From contig NZ_KE383903.1 of assembly GCF_000422685.1 (NCBI RefSeq), positions 139,402 to 203,401 on the forward strand: a DNA stretch of 64,000 nt, in the 5' to 3' direction. Within the stretch, counting starts at the first letter, position 1. Each line of letters begins with the position of its first letter. Source of the stretch: Flavobacterium gelidilacus DSM 15343. Its GTDB lineage: Bacteria > Bacteroidota > Bacteroidia > Flavobacteriales > Flavobacteriaceae. The notes beneath the pieces are model-generated. The model was not told where the DNA came from and made no database searches. It saw only the letters and a list, made by a program, of their open reading frames with translations. This document shows, in pieces, positions 29,953 through 39,257 of the stretch. The translations under genes were made by a program, and so were the position numbers.

Positions 29953-30618
29953 TTAAACACATTTTTCATTTATTAAATTTTCTATAAAGCTTAAATCTAT
30001 GAACGTAAAATCGTTAAAGATATAATCTGCTTCGTGGAGAACATCTGTTTCTCCGATTCCAATACTTATCATATTGGCTAAATTCGCAGCTTGAATTCCT
30101 GCAACAGAATCTTCAAAAACAATACAGTTTTCAGCAATATCGTTTACTTTATTTGCACCTTGAAGAAATACTTCAGGATCAGGTTTTGCATTTGATACAT
30201 CATTTCCGTCTACAATAGCATCGAAATAATGCATAATTTTTGCTTTTTCTAGAATTGGTTTTGCATTTTTACTAGCCGAACCTAATACTATATTTTGTTC
30301 GTGTTGTTTTAAATAGTCTAGCACTTGCATTACACCAGGAAGAATTTCACTTTCGTCCATTTCTTCAATATACGTCAGATATTCTGTGTTTTTTTGAAGC
30401 AACCACTCGTTTTTTTGGACTTGAGTCGCATCCACATTTCCTAAAGCTAATATTAGATCTAAAGATCTTACACGACTAACTCCTTTAAGTTGTTCGTTGT
30501 GTTCTGGCGTAAATTCGATTCCTATTTGAGCCGCTAATCTTTGCCATGCTAAAAAGTGATATTTTGCTGTGTCAACAATTACTCCGTCAAGGTCGAATAT
30601 GAATGTTTTTTTACTCAT
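29953..30618 (-). CDS. pgmB: beta-phosphoglucomutase (HAD family)
   Basis: 221 residues. The HAD motif I is FDLDGVIVDT, with the nucleophile Asp and the second Asp two residues on. The cap contains LKGVSRVRSLDLIL, typical of beta-PGM; motif II/III is GSASKNA with the following Lys, and motif IV FEDSVAGIQAA. It interconverts beta-glucose-1-phosphate and glucose-6-phosphate, finishing the phosphorolytic maltose route begun by GH65 42 bases downstream on the transcript. The product enters glycolysis directly, saving one ATP relative to hydrolysis. Confidence 0.93.
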   Translation of the reverse strand: MSKKTFIFDLDGVIVDTAKYHFLAWQRLAAQIGIEFTPEHNEQLKGVSRVRSLDLILALGNVDATQVQKNEWLLQKNTEYLTYIEEMDESEILPGVMQVLDYLKQHEQNIVLGSASKNAKPILEKAKIMHYFDAIVDGNDVSNAKPDPEVFLQGANKVNDIAENCIVFEDSVAGIQAANLANMISIGIGETDVLHEADYIFNDFTFIDLSFIENLINEKCV

Positions 30619-30628
30619 TTTTTAATTT

Positions 30629-32035
30629 TTAACCTGAAATTGCGTTTTTGTCTGTAATTAATAAATTACAACATCCTGCAATAATTAATGAAATTCCTGC
30701 TAAAAGCATTGCGTTTATATGCTCACTACCGATTAATTTATACAAGAAATTTATTCCGCCAAGAGCAGCAATAATTTGGGGAATTACAATAAACATATTG
30801 AACAATCCCATCATCATTCCCATTTTTTTAGGATTTACTGAACTCGATAACATGGCATAAGGCATTGAAAGAATACTTCCCCAAGAAAAACCTATCAATA
30901 TAAAAGAATATAGTAAGGTTGATGGCGTTGCATAAAACATATAGATAAATCCTAAACCTCCTAAAATTAGGGAAGCCATATGAATTAATTTCCTGTTTAT
31001 TTTATTTTTCATAGTGTAGAAAGACAATAAAAGAGCAAAAGCCATTGAAGAAAGTCCGTAGACTCCGGTTGAAGAACCCACTAAATCCGCTGCGTCATTA
31101 TAAACTTTATCTTTTGCTTTATACCCTTGTTCTTTTTCTACACTTAAGAAAATAGGCTCTTTTTTATCATTTTTAAGAACTTCACCTTCAGTATTTAATT
31201 GAGCATATTCTTTGGCATCAGGTTTAGGTGCATTGAAAACATGCTCTGTTAAGGCAGGCATAGATAAACTCCACATGGTGAAAAAGGCAAACCAACTAAA
31301 AAATTGAATTAAGCCAAGTTTTTTCATGGTTGAAGGCATTTCTTTTAAACTTGTCATTAAATCTGGAATAAATCTTGACTCTTTTTTTTCTGAAAGAAAT
31401 TCTTCTAAATTTTCTGGTGGATCTTCTTTTGTTGTTAATAATGTATAAACTATACTAGCAATAAATACAAAAGCACCAATTGAAAATGCAACTACAACAG
31501 ATTGTGGAATAACTCCCGCAGAAGCCTCATTTGAAACTCCTAATTTATTTACTAACCAAGGTAAGTTACTCGCTACCCATGTTCCAATTCCGATAATTAG
31601 TGTTTGAACGACAAATCCGTTTGAACGTTGCGATTCTGGAAGTTTGTCAGCTACTAAAGCACGAAAAGGTTCCATACTAATGTTAATTGAAGAATCAAGC
31701 ACCCATAATAATCCTGCAGCAATCCATAATGCTGGAGAATGAGGCATAAAAAATAAGGTAATAGAAGCTAAAATAGCTCCGATAAGGAAATATGGTTTTC
31801 TTCTTCCAAATTTTGGACTCCACGTATTATCTGATAAATATCCTATTATTGGTTGAACTAAAAGACCTGTTAAAGGTGCTGCAATCCATAACCCTGGAAT
31901 ATCATCAACTTCGGCACCAAGAGTTTGAAAAATTCGAGACATGAATCCACCTTGTAAGGCAAATCCAAATTGTATTCCTAGAAATCCAAAACTCATGTTC
32001 CAAATTTGCCAGAAATTTAGCTTACGCTTTTCCAT
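30629..32035 (-). CDS. MFS maltose/oligosaccharide transporter (SLC45/GPH-like)
   Basis: 468 residues with about 12 membrane helices. GLWIAAPLTGLLVQPIIGYLSD near the start and SPKFGRRKPYFLIGA (given as SPKFGRRKPY) after helix 2 are typical of SLC45-type sugar transporters. A hydrophilic insert of about 50 residues (about 270-320, rich in Lys, Asp and Glu) follows the seventh helix, probably on the periplasmic side. As the first gene of the operon with pgmB, GH65, GH97 and two GH13 genes, it should bring maltose or short maltodextrins from periplasm to cytoplasm. The 208 bases upstream hold the likely promoter and operator. Confidence 0.87.
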   Translation of the reverse strand: MEKRKLNFWQIWNMSFGFLGIQFGFALQGGFMSRIFQTLGAEVDDIPGLWIAAPLTGLLVQPIIGYLSDNTWSPKFGRRKPYFLIGAILASITLFFMPHSPALWIAAGLLWVLDSSINISMEPFRALVADKLPESQRSNGFVVQTLIIGIGTWVASNLPWLVNKLGVSNEASAGVIPQSVVVAFSIGAFVFIASIVYTLLTTKEDPPENLEEFLSEKKESRFIPDLMTSLKEMPSTMKKLGLIQFFSWFAFFTMWSLSMPALTEHVFNAPKPDAKEYAQLNTEGEVLKNDKKEPIFLSVEKEQGYKAKDKVYNDAADLVGSSTGVYGLSSMAFALLLSFYTMKNKINRKLIHMASLILGGLGFIYMFYATPSTLLYSFILIGFSWGSILSMPYAMLSSSVNPKKMGMMMGLFNMFIVIPQIIAALGGINFLYKLIGSEHINAMLLAGISLIIAGCCNLLITDKNAISG

Positions 32036-32040
32036 TATCG

Positions 32041-32100
32041 TATTTAATTGGTTAATAAAACGATAAGCGATATTTAATTGCTTATCAAAACTTAATTTAT
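32041..32100. promoter_or_regulatory. candidate operator: 30 bp direct repeat with nested palindrome
   Basis: TATTTAATTG occurs at 32041 and again at 32071; the first 21 positions of the two 30 base units match at 18. Inside lies GATAAGC (32062-32068) with its inverse GCTTATC (32080-32086), an 11 base spacer between them. It lies between the putative -7 box at 32132-32139 and the MFS start codon at 32035, where a repressor would block transcription. LacI-type regulation is suggested by the adjacent lacI gene. Confidence 0.5.
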
Positions 32101-32131
32101 TTTCGAAGTAAAGTTATAAGCTTTGATGTCA

Positions 32132-32139
32132 CAAATATA
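32132..32139 (-). promoter_or_regulatory. -7 box of the alpha-glucan catabolic operon
   Basis: It reads TATATTTG on the minus strand. Start of transcription near 32125 would give a leader of about 90 bases that contains the direct repeat/palindrome. No clear TTG is present at the -33 distance, which would fit a promoter needing help from a regulator. Confidence 0.45.
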
Positions 32140-32223
32140 TATTTTATTTTAATTGAAAAAACATTTTAATAAGATTTAACAAATCCATTTTGCATATAAA
32201 ATATTTATATATAATTGAATGAC

Positions 32224-32241
32224 AGTGTTTTAAAAAACACT
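32224..32241. terminator. hairpin just beyond the lacI-family gene
   Basis: AGTGTTTT pairs perfectly with AAAACACT across two A bases, directly next to the stop codon of the regulator gene. No long T-run follows on the minus strand, so termination is possible but weak; a protein-binding palindrome is the alternative. Confidence 0.35.
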
Positions 32242-32242
32242 A

Positions 32243-33262
32243 TCACGTTGTAGTAGATTCTCTTAAAACCAATTCAGTTTCAATTATTTCTGTTGTGTAA
32301 AGCTCATCTTCTTCATCTTTCTCGAGTCTATCAATTAGCATTTTTGCGGCTTTTCTCCCCATTTTAATTCCATTTTGACTTACTGTAGAAATACTTGGCG
32401 TTGAAAATTGAGAAATAATTCCATCAGTAAAACCAATAACAGAAAAATCATCTGGGACTTTTTTATCTTGCTTATTGGCTAATTTAATTGCTGTTACTGC
32501 AAAAAGCTCATTTACTGCAAACAAAGCATCAAATTCTTGATTTTTAATTAGTGATTCAATTTTATTGGAACAATTATCAATGTCTTCTATTTTTACTATT
32601 AAATCTTCATTGATTTCAATCCCGTTTTCTCTTAAAGCTTTTAAATAACCATCTGTTCTTAACTTTCCAACACTTACATAATCTACCGTTGTTAGTAATG
32701 CGATTTTTTTAAATCCTCTAGAAATAAAGAATTGAATGGCATCATAGGCAGCTTGTTGGTCATCAATTATAACTTTATCACAGAAGACGTCATTTGTAAC
32801 TCTATCAAACATTACAACTGGCATTCCTTGGCTAATAATTTCTTGTATGTGATGAAAATCTTTTTTTTGTTGGGTCTCTTTCGAAAGTGACAAAATAAAA
32901 CCATCAGTGCTTCCATTGGCTAAAAGCTCCATATTAATAACTTCTTTATCAAATGATTCATCTGATAAGCAAACAATTACATTGTATCCATTTTCATTAG
33001 CTACCTGTTCTATTCCACTAATAACTGTTGCAAAAAAGTGATGAACAATTTCTGGGATAATTATACCAATCGTTTTAGTCTTTTTATTCTTTAAACTTAA
33101 GGCGATATTGTTTGGTTTATAATTGTATAATTTAGCAAATGCTTGAACTTTTTGCCTAGTATCTTCACTTATTTCATGACTGTCTTTCAAGGATTTAGAA
33201 ACGGTTGAAATAGAAACATCTAATTCCTTTGCAATTTGCTTTAAAGTGACTTTTTTTCTCAT
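32243..33262 (-). CDS. LacI-family transcriptional regulator
   Basis: About 339 residues from ATG 33262; an upstream TTG at 33280 would add MSSKII. The N-terminal helix-turn-helix is VTLKQIAKELDVSISTVSKS, followed by the hinge NYKPNNIALSL and a periplasmic-binding-like effector domain starting TIGIIIPEIVHHFFATV, with FDALFAVNELFAVTAIKLA and the end TELVLRESTTT. It should sense maltose or a related sugar and control the flanking operons. It is transcribed toward the catabolic operon and away from susC. Bacteroides sus uses the membrane regulator SusR, so LacI control is the flavobacterial alternative. Confidence 0.93.
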   Translation of the reverse strand: MRKKVTLKQIAKELDVSISTVSKSLKDSHEISEDTRQKVQAFAKLYNYKPNNIALSLKNKKTKTIGIIIPEIVHHFFATVISGIEQVANENGYNVIVCLSDESFDKEVINMELLANGSTDGFILSLSKETQQKKDFHHIQEIISQGMPVVMFDRVTNDVFCDKVIIDDQQAAYDAIQFFISRGFKKIALLTTVDYVSVGKLRTDGYLKALRENGIEINEDLIVKIEDIDNCSNKIESLIKNQEFDALFAVNELFAVTAIKLANKQDKKVPDDFSVIGFTDGIISQFSTPSISTVSQNGIKMGRKAAKMLIDRLEKDEEDELYTTEIIETELVLRESTTT

Positions 33263-33362
33263 TATAATTTTTGAAGACAATTAATATTACACTAAAAGTA
33301 GTTTATATTTTTCATATTCAAAATTTTAGTAAGGAATATTGCAGAAATTAATAAAGTTTTCA

Positions 33363-33388
33363 ACACTACAACGTTTTCGCTACAGTGT
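33363..33388. promoter_or_regulatory. candidate LacI-family operator before susC
   Basis: A 26 base imperfect palindrome: ACACT (33363-33367) mirrors AGTGT (33384-33388) and an internal CG-TTTT-CG is symmetric. It lies upstream of a possible promoter (TTTG at 33395-33398 and a weak TATTTTAC at 33416-33423), a position suited to activation or to a control site shared with the divergent regulator gene. Confidence 0.5.
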
Positions 33389-33489
33389 AAATGGTTTGTC
33401 GTTTTTTTATCTCGGTATTTTACATAAATTTAACATTCGAAGCAAAGTTATTAAGCAGATTTTAACAAAAACTAACTTAAACAAATTGT

Positions 33490-36426
33490 ATGAAGACAAT
33501 ACAAAAAAAACTATTCATTCTACTATTTATTTTACCTTTTAGCATCTTTGCTCAAAGTACTTTAAAAGGTACTATCTTAGATAATTTAGGGCAAACTTTA
33601 ACTGGTGTGAGTGTGGTAGTTAAAGGCACATCAAACGGTGTTGCAACAGATTTTGATGGTAATTTTACGCTAACAAATCTAAAAAAAGGAGATGTTGTTT
33701 CCTTTTCTTACATAGGATTTACAACACAAGATTTAGTTTACAACAATCAAAAAGAAGTATCCATAACTATGCTAGAAGACTCACAGCAATTAGCTGATGT
33801 AGTTGTTATCGGATATGGAACCGTTAAAAAAGCTGATGCTACTGGTTCAGTTGCAACTGTTACTACTAAAGACTTTGTTAAAGGTCCTGTAGTTGCTGTT
33901 GACCAAATGATACAAGGTAAAGTAGCAGGTTTACAAATCACTAATGGCGGAGGTGCTCCTGGAGAAGGTTCAATAATAAGGATTAGACAAGGATCTTCAA
34001 TTAGTGCAAATAATAGTCCTTTGGTTGTTATTGACGGAGTACCAGTGGCAGAAGACAATACCGGTGGAAGAAACTCGTTAGCAACAATAAATCAAAACGA
34101 CATTGAAAGCGTAACTATTTTAAAAGATGCGTCAGCAACAGCCATTTATGGATCTAGAGCTTCTAATGGAGTAATTATTATTACCACTAAAAAAGGAAAA
34201 AGTGGAGAATTAAAGATAAATTATAATGGAAATGTTTCTTACAGTTCAATCTACAAAAAAGCAGAAGTTTTAAGTGCTGATCAATTTAGAACTTATGTGT
34301 CTGAAAACGGTAATGCAGATCAAATTGCATTATTAGGAACTGCTAATACTAATTGGCAAAATGAAATATACAGAGATGGATTAGGAACTGATCATAATAT
34401 AGCACTTTCTGGAGGTGCAGATAACCTTACCTATAGGGCTTCCTTAGGTATGACAGATATGAATGGTATATTAAACAAAGACAACTATAACAGAGCAACC
34501 ACATCTTTAGCACTTGTTGGTGATTTCTTTGATAATCATTTAAAAATGCAATTTAATAACAAAACTGCATTAACTAAAAACAATTACAGCAATAGAGGCG
34601 CTATTGGTTCTGCTGTTTCTTATGATCCAACTCAAAATGCTTATAATGCTGATGGAACTTATTTTCAATGGTACAATCCTAGTGGAGAAATTAACACTCT
34701 AGCCGGAAGAAACCCTTTGGCAGAATTAAATCAAAACAATAATTATGGTAATCATTTTAGAAGTTTAGGAAATTTACAAACAGAATACAAATTACATTTT
34801 TTACCCGAATTAAAAGCTATAGCCAATTTTGGTTATGACTACACAACAGGTAGAAGTTATGGCGATTCTTCACTTGATTATGGATATGCTCAAAATACTC
34901 CAGATTATTATAGCTCTACAAACACTAGTAAAAACACATTGATGGATTTATATCTTAATTATAAAAAAGATATAGCTGCTATAAAAGGTTCAGTAGAATT
35001 TACTGCTGGTTATAATTATCAAAATTTTCAATATACTGGTTTTGGAACTTCAACAAATAATAATGTAACGCCTCCAGGTCAAAATACATTTAGCGAATCA
35101 AATTTACAATCTGTTTTTGGAAGAGGAATTTTTAATTTATATGATAAATACATATTAACTGCAACAATAAGAAGAGATGGTTCTTCTCGTTTTAACGAAA
35201 ATAACCGTTGGGGTAATTTTCCTTCTGCTGCTTTAGCATGGAAATTAAAAGAAGAGAGTTTTATTAAAAACATAGAAGCAATATCTAGTTTAAAAATGCG
35301 CTTTGGATGGGGAATTACTGGTCAACAAGACATTGGAGACCCATACCCTTCTATAGCAACCTACAACATTTCAAATAGCCAAGCACAATATCAATTAGGT
35401 GTTGACGGAAATGGACTTCCTGTTTTTTATACTACTGTAAGACCTCAACAATATAATGAAAATCTTAAATGGGAACAAACTGAAACTAGAAATGTCGGAT
35501 TAGACTTTGGTTTTTTCAAAGATAGATTTACTGGTTCGGTTGATTTGTATGAAAAAAGAACAAAAGATTTATTATTATATGTAAATAATCCTGTTTTTTA
35601 TGGTTTTTCTAATTTTGGAAATTATAATATTGGAAAAACAAAAAGTCAAGGTATAGAAATTGCAGCTCAAGTTATTCCTATTAGAACAGATGACTTTGAA
35701 TTTACTGTTGGTGGTAATATTACTTTACAAAATTCAAAAGTTACAAAAATTATAGATGGAGCTCCTAATTTTGGATTATTATCACCTCAAGGTGGTATTC
35801 AAGGTGGTATTGGCAACAATGTGGAAATTATTAAAGAAGGTTACGCACCAAACTCATTTTATGTTTACGAACAAGCTTATGGAGCAAACGGACAACCAAT
35901 TGATGGTGTTTTTATTGACCGAAATGGTGATGGTTCTATTGACACAAATGATCAATATGTATACAAAAAACCTACAGCTGATATTTTCTATGGATTATTC
36001 ACAAATCTATCTTATAAAAACTGGGATATGTCTATGTCATGGCACGGAAGCTGGGGAAATTATATCTATAATAATGTAGATTCAAATTTAGGATGGCAAA
36101 ATCAAGTGCTAATTAGAAATACTGATTTAAGTAATGCAGTAACTGAAGTTTTAAATACTAATTTTAGCAGTACTAATCCTGGTCGTTATTTATCTGATTA
36201 TTATATTCAAGACGCATCATTTATTAGATTAGATAACGTTACAGTTGGATATAATTTCGAAAAATTCCTTGGAACAAATGCAAATGCTAAACTTTCATTA
36301 GGTGGGCAAAATTTATTATTATTTACTTCATACAAAGGAATTGACCCTGAAATTAATGGTGGTATAGATAACAATATTTACCCAAGACCTAGAATGTATA
36401 CTTTAGGTTTAAATGTAAACTTTTAA
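33490..36426 (+). CDS. SusC-like TonB-dependent outer-membrane transporter
   Basis: 978 residues. A signal peptide (MKTIQKKLFILLFILPFSIFAQ) is followed by a carboxypeptidase-regulatory-like domain (about 23-95: LKGTILDNLGQTLTGVSVVV), a TonB box near DVVVIGYG, the plug domain with GSSISANNSPLVVIDGVPV and ILKDASATAIYGSRASNGV, and a 22-strand barrel ending in an aromatic residue (LGLNVNF). It forms the channel of a SusCD pair that imports maltooligosaccharides. The susD partner starts 10 bases downstream. Expression is probably controlled by the divergent LacI protein. Confidence 0.95.
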   Translation: MKTIQKKLFILLFILPFSIFAQSTLKGTILDNLGQTLTGVSVVVKGTSNGVATDFDGNFTLTNLKKGDVVSFSYIGFTTQDLVYNNQKEVSITMLEDSQQLADVVVIGYGTVKKADATGSVATVTTKDFVKGPVVAVDQMIQGKVAGLQITNGGGAPGEGSIIRIRQGSSISANNSPLVVIDGVPVAEDNTGGRNSLATINQNDIESVTILKDASATAIYGSRASNGVIIITTKKGKSGELKINYNGNVSYSSIYKKAEVLSADQFRTYVSENGNADQIALLGTANTNWQNEIYRDGLGTDHNIALSGGADNLTYRASLGMTDMNGILNKDNYNRATTSLALVGDFFDNHLKMQFNNKTALTKNNYSNRGAIGSAVSYDPTQNAYNADGTYFQWYNPSGEINTLAGRNPLAELNQNNNYGNHFRSLGNLQTEYKLHFLPELKAIANFGYDYTTGRSYGDSSLDYGYAQNTPDYYSSTNTSKNTLMDLYLNYKKDIAAIKGSVEFTAGYNYQNFQYTGFGTSTNNNVTPPGQNTFSESNLQSVFGRGIFNLYDKYILTATIRRDGSSRFNENNRWGNFPSAALAWKLKEESFIKNIEAISSLKMRFGWGITGQQDIGDPYPSIATYNISNSQAQYQLGVDGNGLPVFYTTVRPQQYNENLKWEQTETRNVGLDFGFFKDRFTGSVDLYEKRTKDLLLYVNNPVFYGFSNFGNYNIGKTKSQGIEIAAQVIPIRTDDFEFTVGGNITLQNSKVTKIIDGAPNFGLLSPQGGIQGGIGNNVEIIKEGYAPNSFYVYEQAYGANGQPIDGVFIDRNGDGSIDTNDQYVYKKPTADIFYGLFTNLSYKNWDMSMSWHGSWGNYIYNNVDSNLGWQNQVLIRNTDLSNAVTEVLNTNFSSTNPGRYLSDYYIQDASFIRLDNVTVGYNFEKFLGTNANAKLSLGGQNLLLFTSYKGIDPEINGGIDNNIYPRPRMYTLGLNVNF

Positions 36427-36436
36427 ATAAAAAATT

Positions 36437-38041
36437 ATGAAAAAAAATAGAATTAACTTTTTAAGTCTTTTTGCAATTTGTGGAGTATTACTTTTTTCTT
36501 CTTGTGTTAATGAACTTGACACAAAACCTGAAGGAGATACACGACAAACGGCTGAAGAACTTTACAGCAATCCCGCTTCATACAAACAATATTTGGCTAA
36601 ATTATATGCTGGTTTAGCAACTACTGGTCAACAAGGACCAGCTGGTGATGGTGACGTTGCAGGAATTGATGAAGGATTTAGTCAATACATTAGAAACTAT
36701 TGGAACCTTCAAGAACTTACTACTGATGAAGCAATTATAGCTTGGAATGACGCTACCATCAAAGATTTCCATTGGCATACTTGGACAAAATCAGATGGTT
36801 TTTTAAAAGCGACGTACTATAGGTTAGCATTTCAAGTCACAAATTGTAATGAATTTTTACGTCAAACAACTGATGAAAAATTAGATTCAAGAGGCGTAAC
36901 TGGGCCTTTACGTGAAGAAATTAAAACTTTTAGAGCAGAAGCTAGGTTTTTAAGAGCAATGAGTAATTGGCATATTGTAGATTTATTTGGTGCAGGATCA
37001 TTAGAAACTGAAGATTCATCTATTGACTATCATTTACCTGATTACGCTACTAGAGCAGATATTTTTGCTAATATAGAACAAGAGCTTACTGCTATTGAAG
37101 CAGATTTAAAAGATCCAAATTCAAATGAAAAATATAGAATTGATAGAGCTGCAGCTTGGATGCTAAAAGCAAAATTATATCAAAATGCTAAAGTATATAT
37201 TGGAGTTGACAGGGCCTCAGATGCATTAACATACATTAATAAGGTAGTTACGCAAACTAGTTATGCTTTAAACTCAAATTATACAAACCTGTTTTTAGCA
37301 GATAATGGTACAAATGGTGCTCAAAATGAATTTATTTATGCTGTTGCTTTTGATGGTTTAAATACTAAAACTTTTGGAGGTACTACTTATTTAGTACATG
37401 CTTCAATTGGTGGAAGTATGGCTGCTTCAAATTTTGGAGTAAACGGCGGTTGGGCTGGGTTAAGAACTACTTCTGCATTTGTTAACAAATTTAATGGAAT
37501 GGATAATGATGGTAGAAAACAATTATACACAACTGGTCAAAATTTAGAGATTGCTAATGTGGGTGCGTTTACAGATGGATATGCAGTAACTAAATGGAAA
37601 AACATTGATATAAATGGTGTTGCTGGTTCAGACGCTGCTGGAGATTTTGCAGATACTGATTTCCCTATTTTCCGTTTAGCAGATGCTTATTTAATGTTAG
37701 CTGAATGTGAATTGAGAACAGGAGGAACAATAACCTCAACAACTCTAGGGTACTTAAATAGTTTAAGAGTAAGAGCTTATGGAAATACTTCAGGGAATAT
37801 CTCTATTAGTGATGTTACTCTTCAATTCATTTTAGATGAGAGAGCTAGAGAATTACATTGGGAAGGTCATAGAAGAACCGATTTAATTAGATTTGGTCAA
37901 TTCACAGGAAGCACTTATATATGGCCTTGGAAAGGAAATGTGGCTAATGGCGCACCTACTTCTTCCTATAGAAGCTTATTCCCAATACCTCAAGATGCTA
38001 TTTCATTAAATCCAAAATTTATTCAAAATCCAGGTTATTAA
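36437..38041 (+). CDS. SusD-like surface glycan-binding lipoprotein
   Basis: 534 residues. The lipoprotein signal ends FSSCVNELDTKPEGD, with Cys near residue 23. SusD/RagB features follow: N-terminal TPR-like helices (ETFRAEARFLRAMSNWHIVDLFG contains the conserved RAEARFLRA), the middle YRIDRAAAWMLKAKLY and the C-terminal ILDERARELHWEGHRRTDLIRFG and LFPIPQDAISLNPKFIQNPGY (key parts ERARELHWEGHRRTDL and FPIPQ). It closes over the SusC channel and presents starch fragments to it. Gap to susC 10 bases, to the SusE/F gene 18 bases, so one operon. Confidence 0.95.
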   Translation: MKKNRINFLSLFAICGVLLFSSCVNELDTKPEGDTRQTAEELYSNPASYKQYLAKLYAGLATTGQQGPAGDGDVAGIDEGFSQYIRNYWNLQELTTDEAIIAWNDATIKDFHWHTWTKSDGFLKATYYRLAFQVTNCNEFLRQTTDEKLDSRGVTGPLREEIKTFRAEARFLRAMSNWHIVDLFGAGSLETEDSSIDYHLPDYATRADIFANIEQELTAIEADLKDPNSNEKYRIDRAAAWMLKAKLYQNAKVYIGVDRASDALTYINKVVTQTSYALNSNYTNLFLADNGTNGAQNEFIYAVAFDGLNTKTFGGTTYLVHASIGGSMAASNFGVNGGWAGLRTTSAFVNKFNGMDNDGRKQLYTTGQNLEIANVGAFTDGYAVTKWKNIDINGVAGSDAAGDFADTDFPIFRLADAYLMLAECELRTGGTITSTTLGYLNSLRVRAYGNTSGNISISDVTLQFILDERARELHWEGHRRTDLIRFGQFTGSTYIWPWKGNVANGAPTSSYRSLFPIPQDAISLNPKFIQNPGY

Positions 38042-38059
38042 TTTAAAAAATATATAAAA

Positions 38060-39193
38060 ATGAAAAATATAACAAAAACAATTTTTGCTTTATTAGCAGT
38101 ATTAACAATTGCTTGTAACACAGATGACGTACAAGACAGACCAATAATTGAGGGTGTTGACGCACCTCAAATTACAGCACCAGAAAGTGGCGCAATATAT
38201 GTTTTATCACCAGGAAATGAAAGCTTACAAGCGGATAGATTTGTTTGGACTAAAGCAAATTATAATGGAGATGTAGTTATAAACTACACATTAGAAATTG
38301 ATAATTCGGGTGGCGATTTTTCTGCTCCACAAACTTTAGGAGGTACAGTTGGTGATCTACAGTTATCAGTTGATGAAGGTACATTAAACCTAGCTTGTTT
38401 AAATTTGGGTGCAACTCCATTTGTTGCCAACAATTTTGATGTACGTATTGTTTCTGATGCAAATGGCTTTTCACCAATGGCTTCAAATGTAATTTCTATT
38501 ACAGTTACTCCATCTGGTTGTTTAGGTCAGTATGCTGTAGGTGCTGGAATACCTTCTGCTGGATGGGGATGGAATTCTCCTTTAACTCTTAATTGTAACA
38601 ATAATGTTCTAACAGCTAAAACTGATTTAATTAATGATGCATTTAGATTTTTTACAACTGAAGGAGATTGGAATTCAGGAAGAAATTTCCCTTACTATCA
38701 AGGATTAGGATATATATTTTCATCTGTACTTATTGATGCGGGAGATGGAGATAATAATTTCACATTCACAGGAACTCCTGGTTCTTATCGATTAAAAATT
38801 GACGAAAATAAAAAAACAATAACTGTTGCTAGAAGTACAGTAAGTTCAGGTTTCGAACCAACATCAACTTGGTTAGTTGGAGCTGCAACTCCAGGAGGCT
38901 GGTCTTGGTCTGATGACAGTGAAACGGAATTACCATTAATTTCAGACAATATCTATGAAGTTCCTGTAACACTTACTTCTGGAGAATCTTTCAGAGTCTT
39001 TTTAGGAAATGATGGCGGTGATAGTTGGGGACTAGGTGATAGAAATTATCCTTGGTATATCAACGAAGGATATACAATCAGTGCTGAACTTGAAAATGCT
39101 TTAGATGGTGATAGTAATTTTAGATACACTGGACCTACTGGCATGAGAATATTAAAAATTGATGCAACAGCAAAAACAATTACCTTAATTTAA
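38060..39193 (+). CDS. SusE/SusF-like starch-binding lipoprotein
   Basis: 377 residues. The lipoprotein signal MKNITKTIFALLAVLTIAC has Cys at 19. An N-terminal SusE-type beta domain (about 30-150: PQITAPESGAIYVLSPGN) is followed by two tandem starch-binding-like modules. These share the pattern W(G/S)W then RFF or RVF and end with (R/L)KID: the first has AGWGWNSPLTLNCNNN, the second GGWSWSDDSETELPL. It binds starch at the surface beside SusCD. A perfect 12 bp hairpin follows the gene, before the extracellular amylase. Confidence 0.88.
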   Translation: MKNITKTIFALLAVLTIACNTDDVQDRPIIEGVDAPQITAPESGAIYVLSPGNESLQADRFVWTKANYNGDVVINYTLEIDNSGGDFSAPQTLGGTVGDLQLSVDEGTLNLACLNLGATPFVANNFDVRIVSDANGFSPMASNVISITVTPSGCLGQYAVGAGIPSAGWGWNSPLTLNCNNNVLTAKTDLINDAFRFFTTEGDWNSGRNFPYYQGLGYIFSSVLIDAGDGDNNFTFTGTPGSYRLKIDENKKTITVARSTVSSGFEPTSTWLVGAATPGGWSWSDDSETELPLISDNIYEVPVTLTSGESFRVFLGNDGGDSWGLGDRNYPWYINEGYTISAELENALDGDSNFRYTGPTGMRILKIDATAKTITLI

Positions 39194-39212
39194 TTGTTTA
39201 AGTTTTAATTCA

Positions 39213-39240
39213 AATATGGGCTGTTTTTACAGCCCATATT
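39213..39240 (+). terminator. strong intercistronic hairpin
   Basis: AATATGGGCTGT pairs perfectly with ACAGCCCATATT around a TTTT loop (12 bp). It lies 19 bases after the SusE/F stop and 17 bases before the amylase start. No T-run follows, so it may be a partial terminator or an RNA-stability element that protects the susCDE message. Confidence 0.65.
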
Positions 39241-39257
39241 AATATAAATAAATCGCT

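Noticed and set aside
33339..33542. plus-strand frame overlapping the susC start
   Set aside because: It covers the operator region and the susC signal peptide in another frame, with no protein-like pattern.
33747..34058. 103-residue minus-strand frame inside susC
   Set aside because: It lies antisense to the well-conserved plug domain; no promoter and no recognisable protein.
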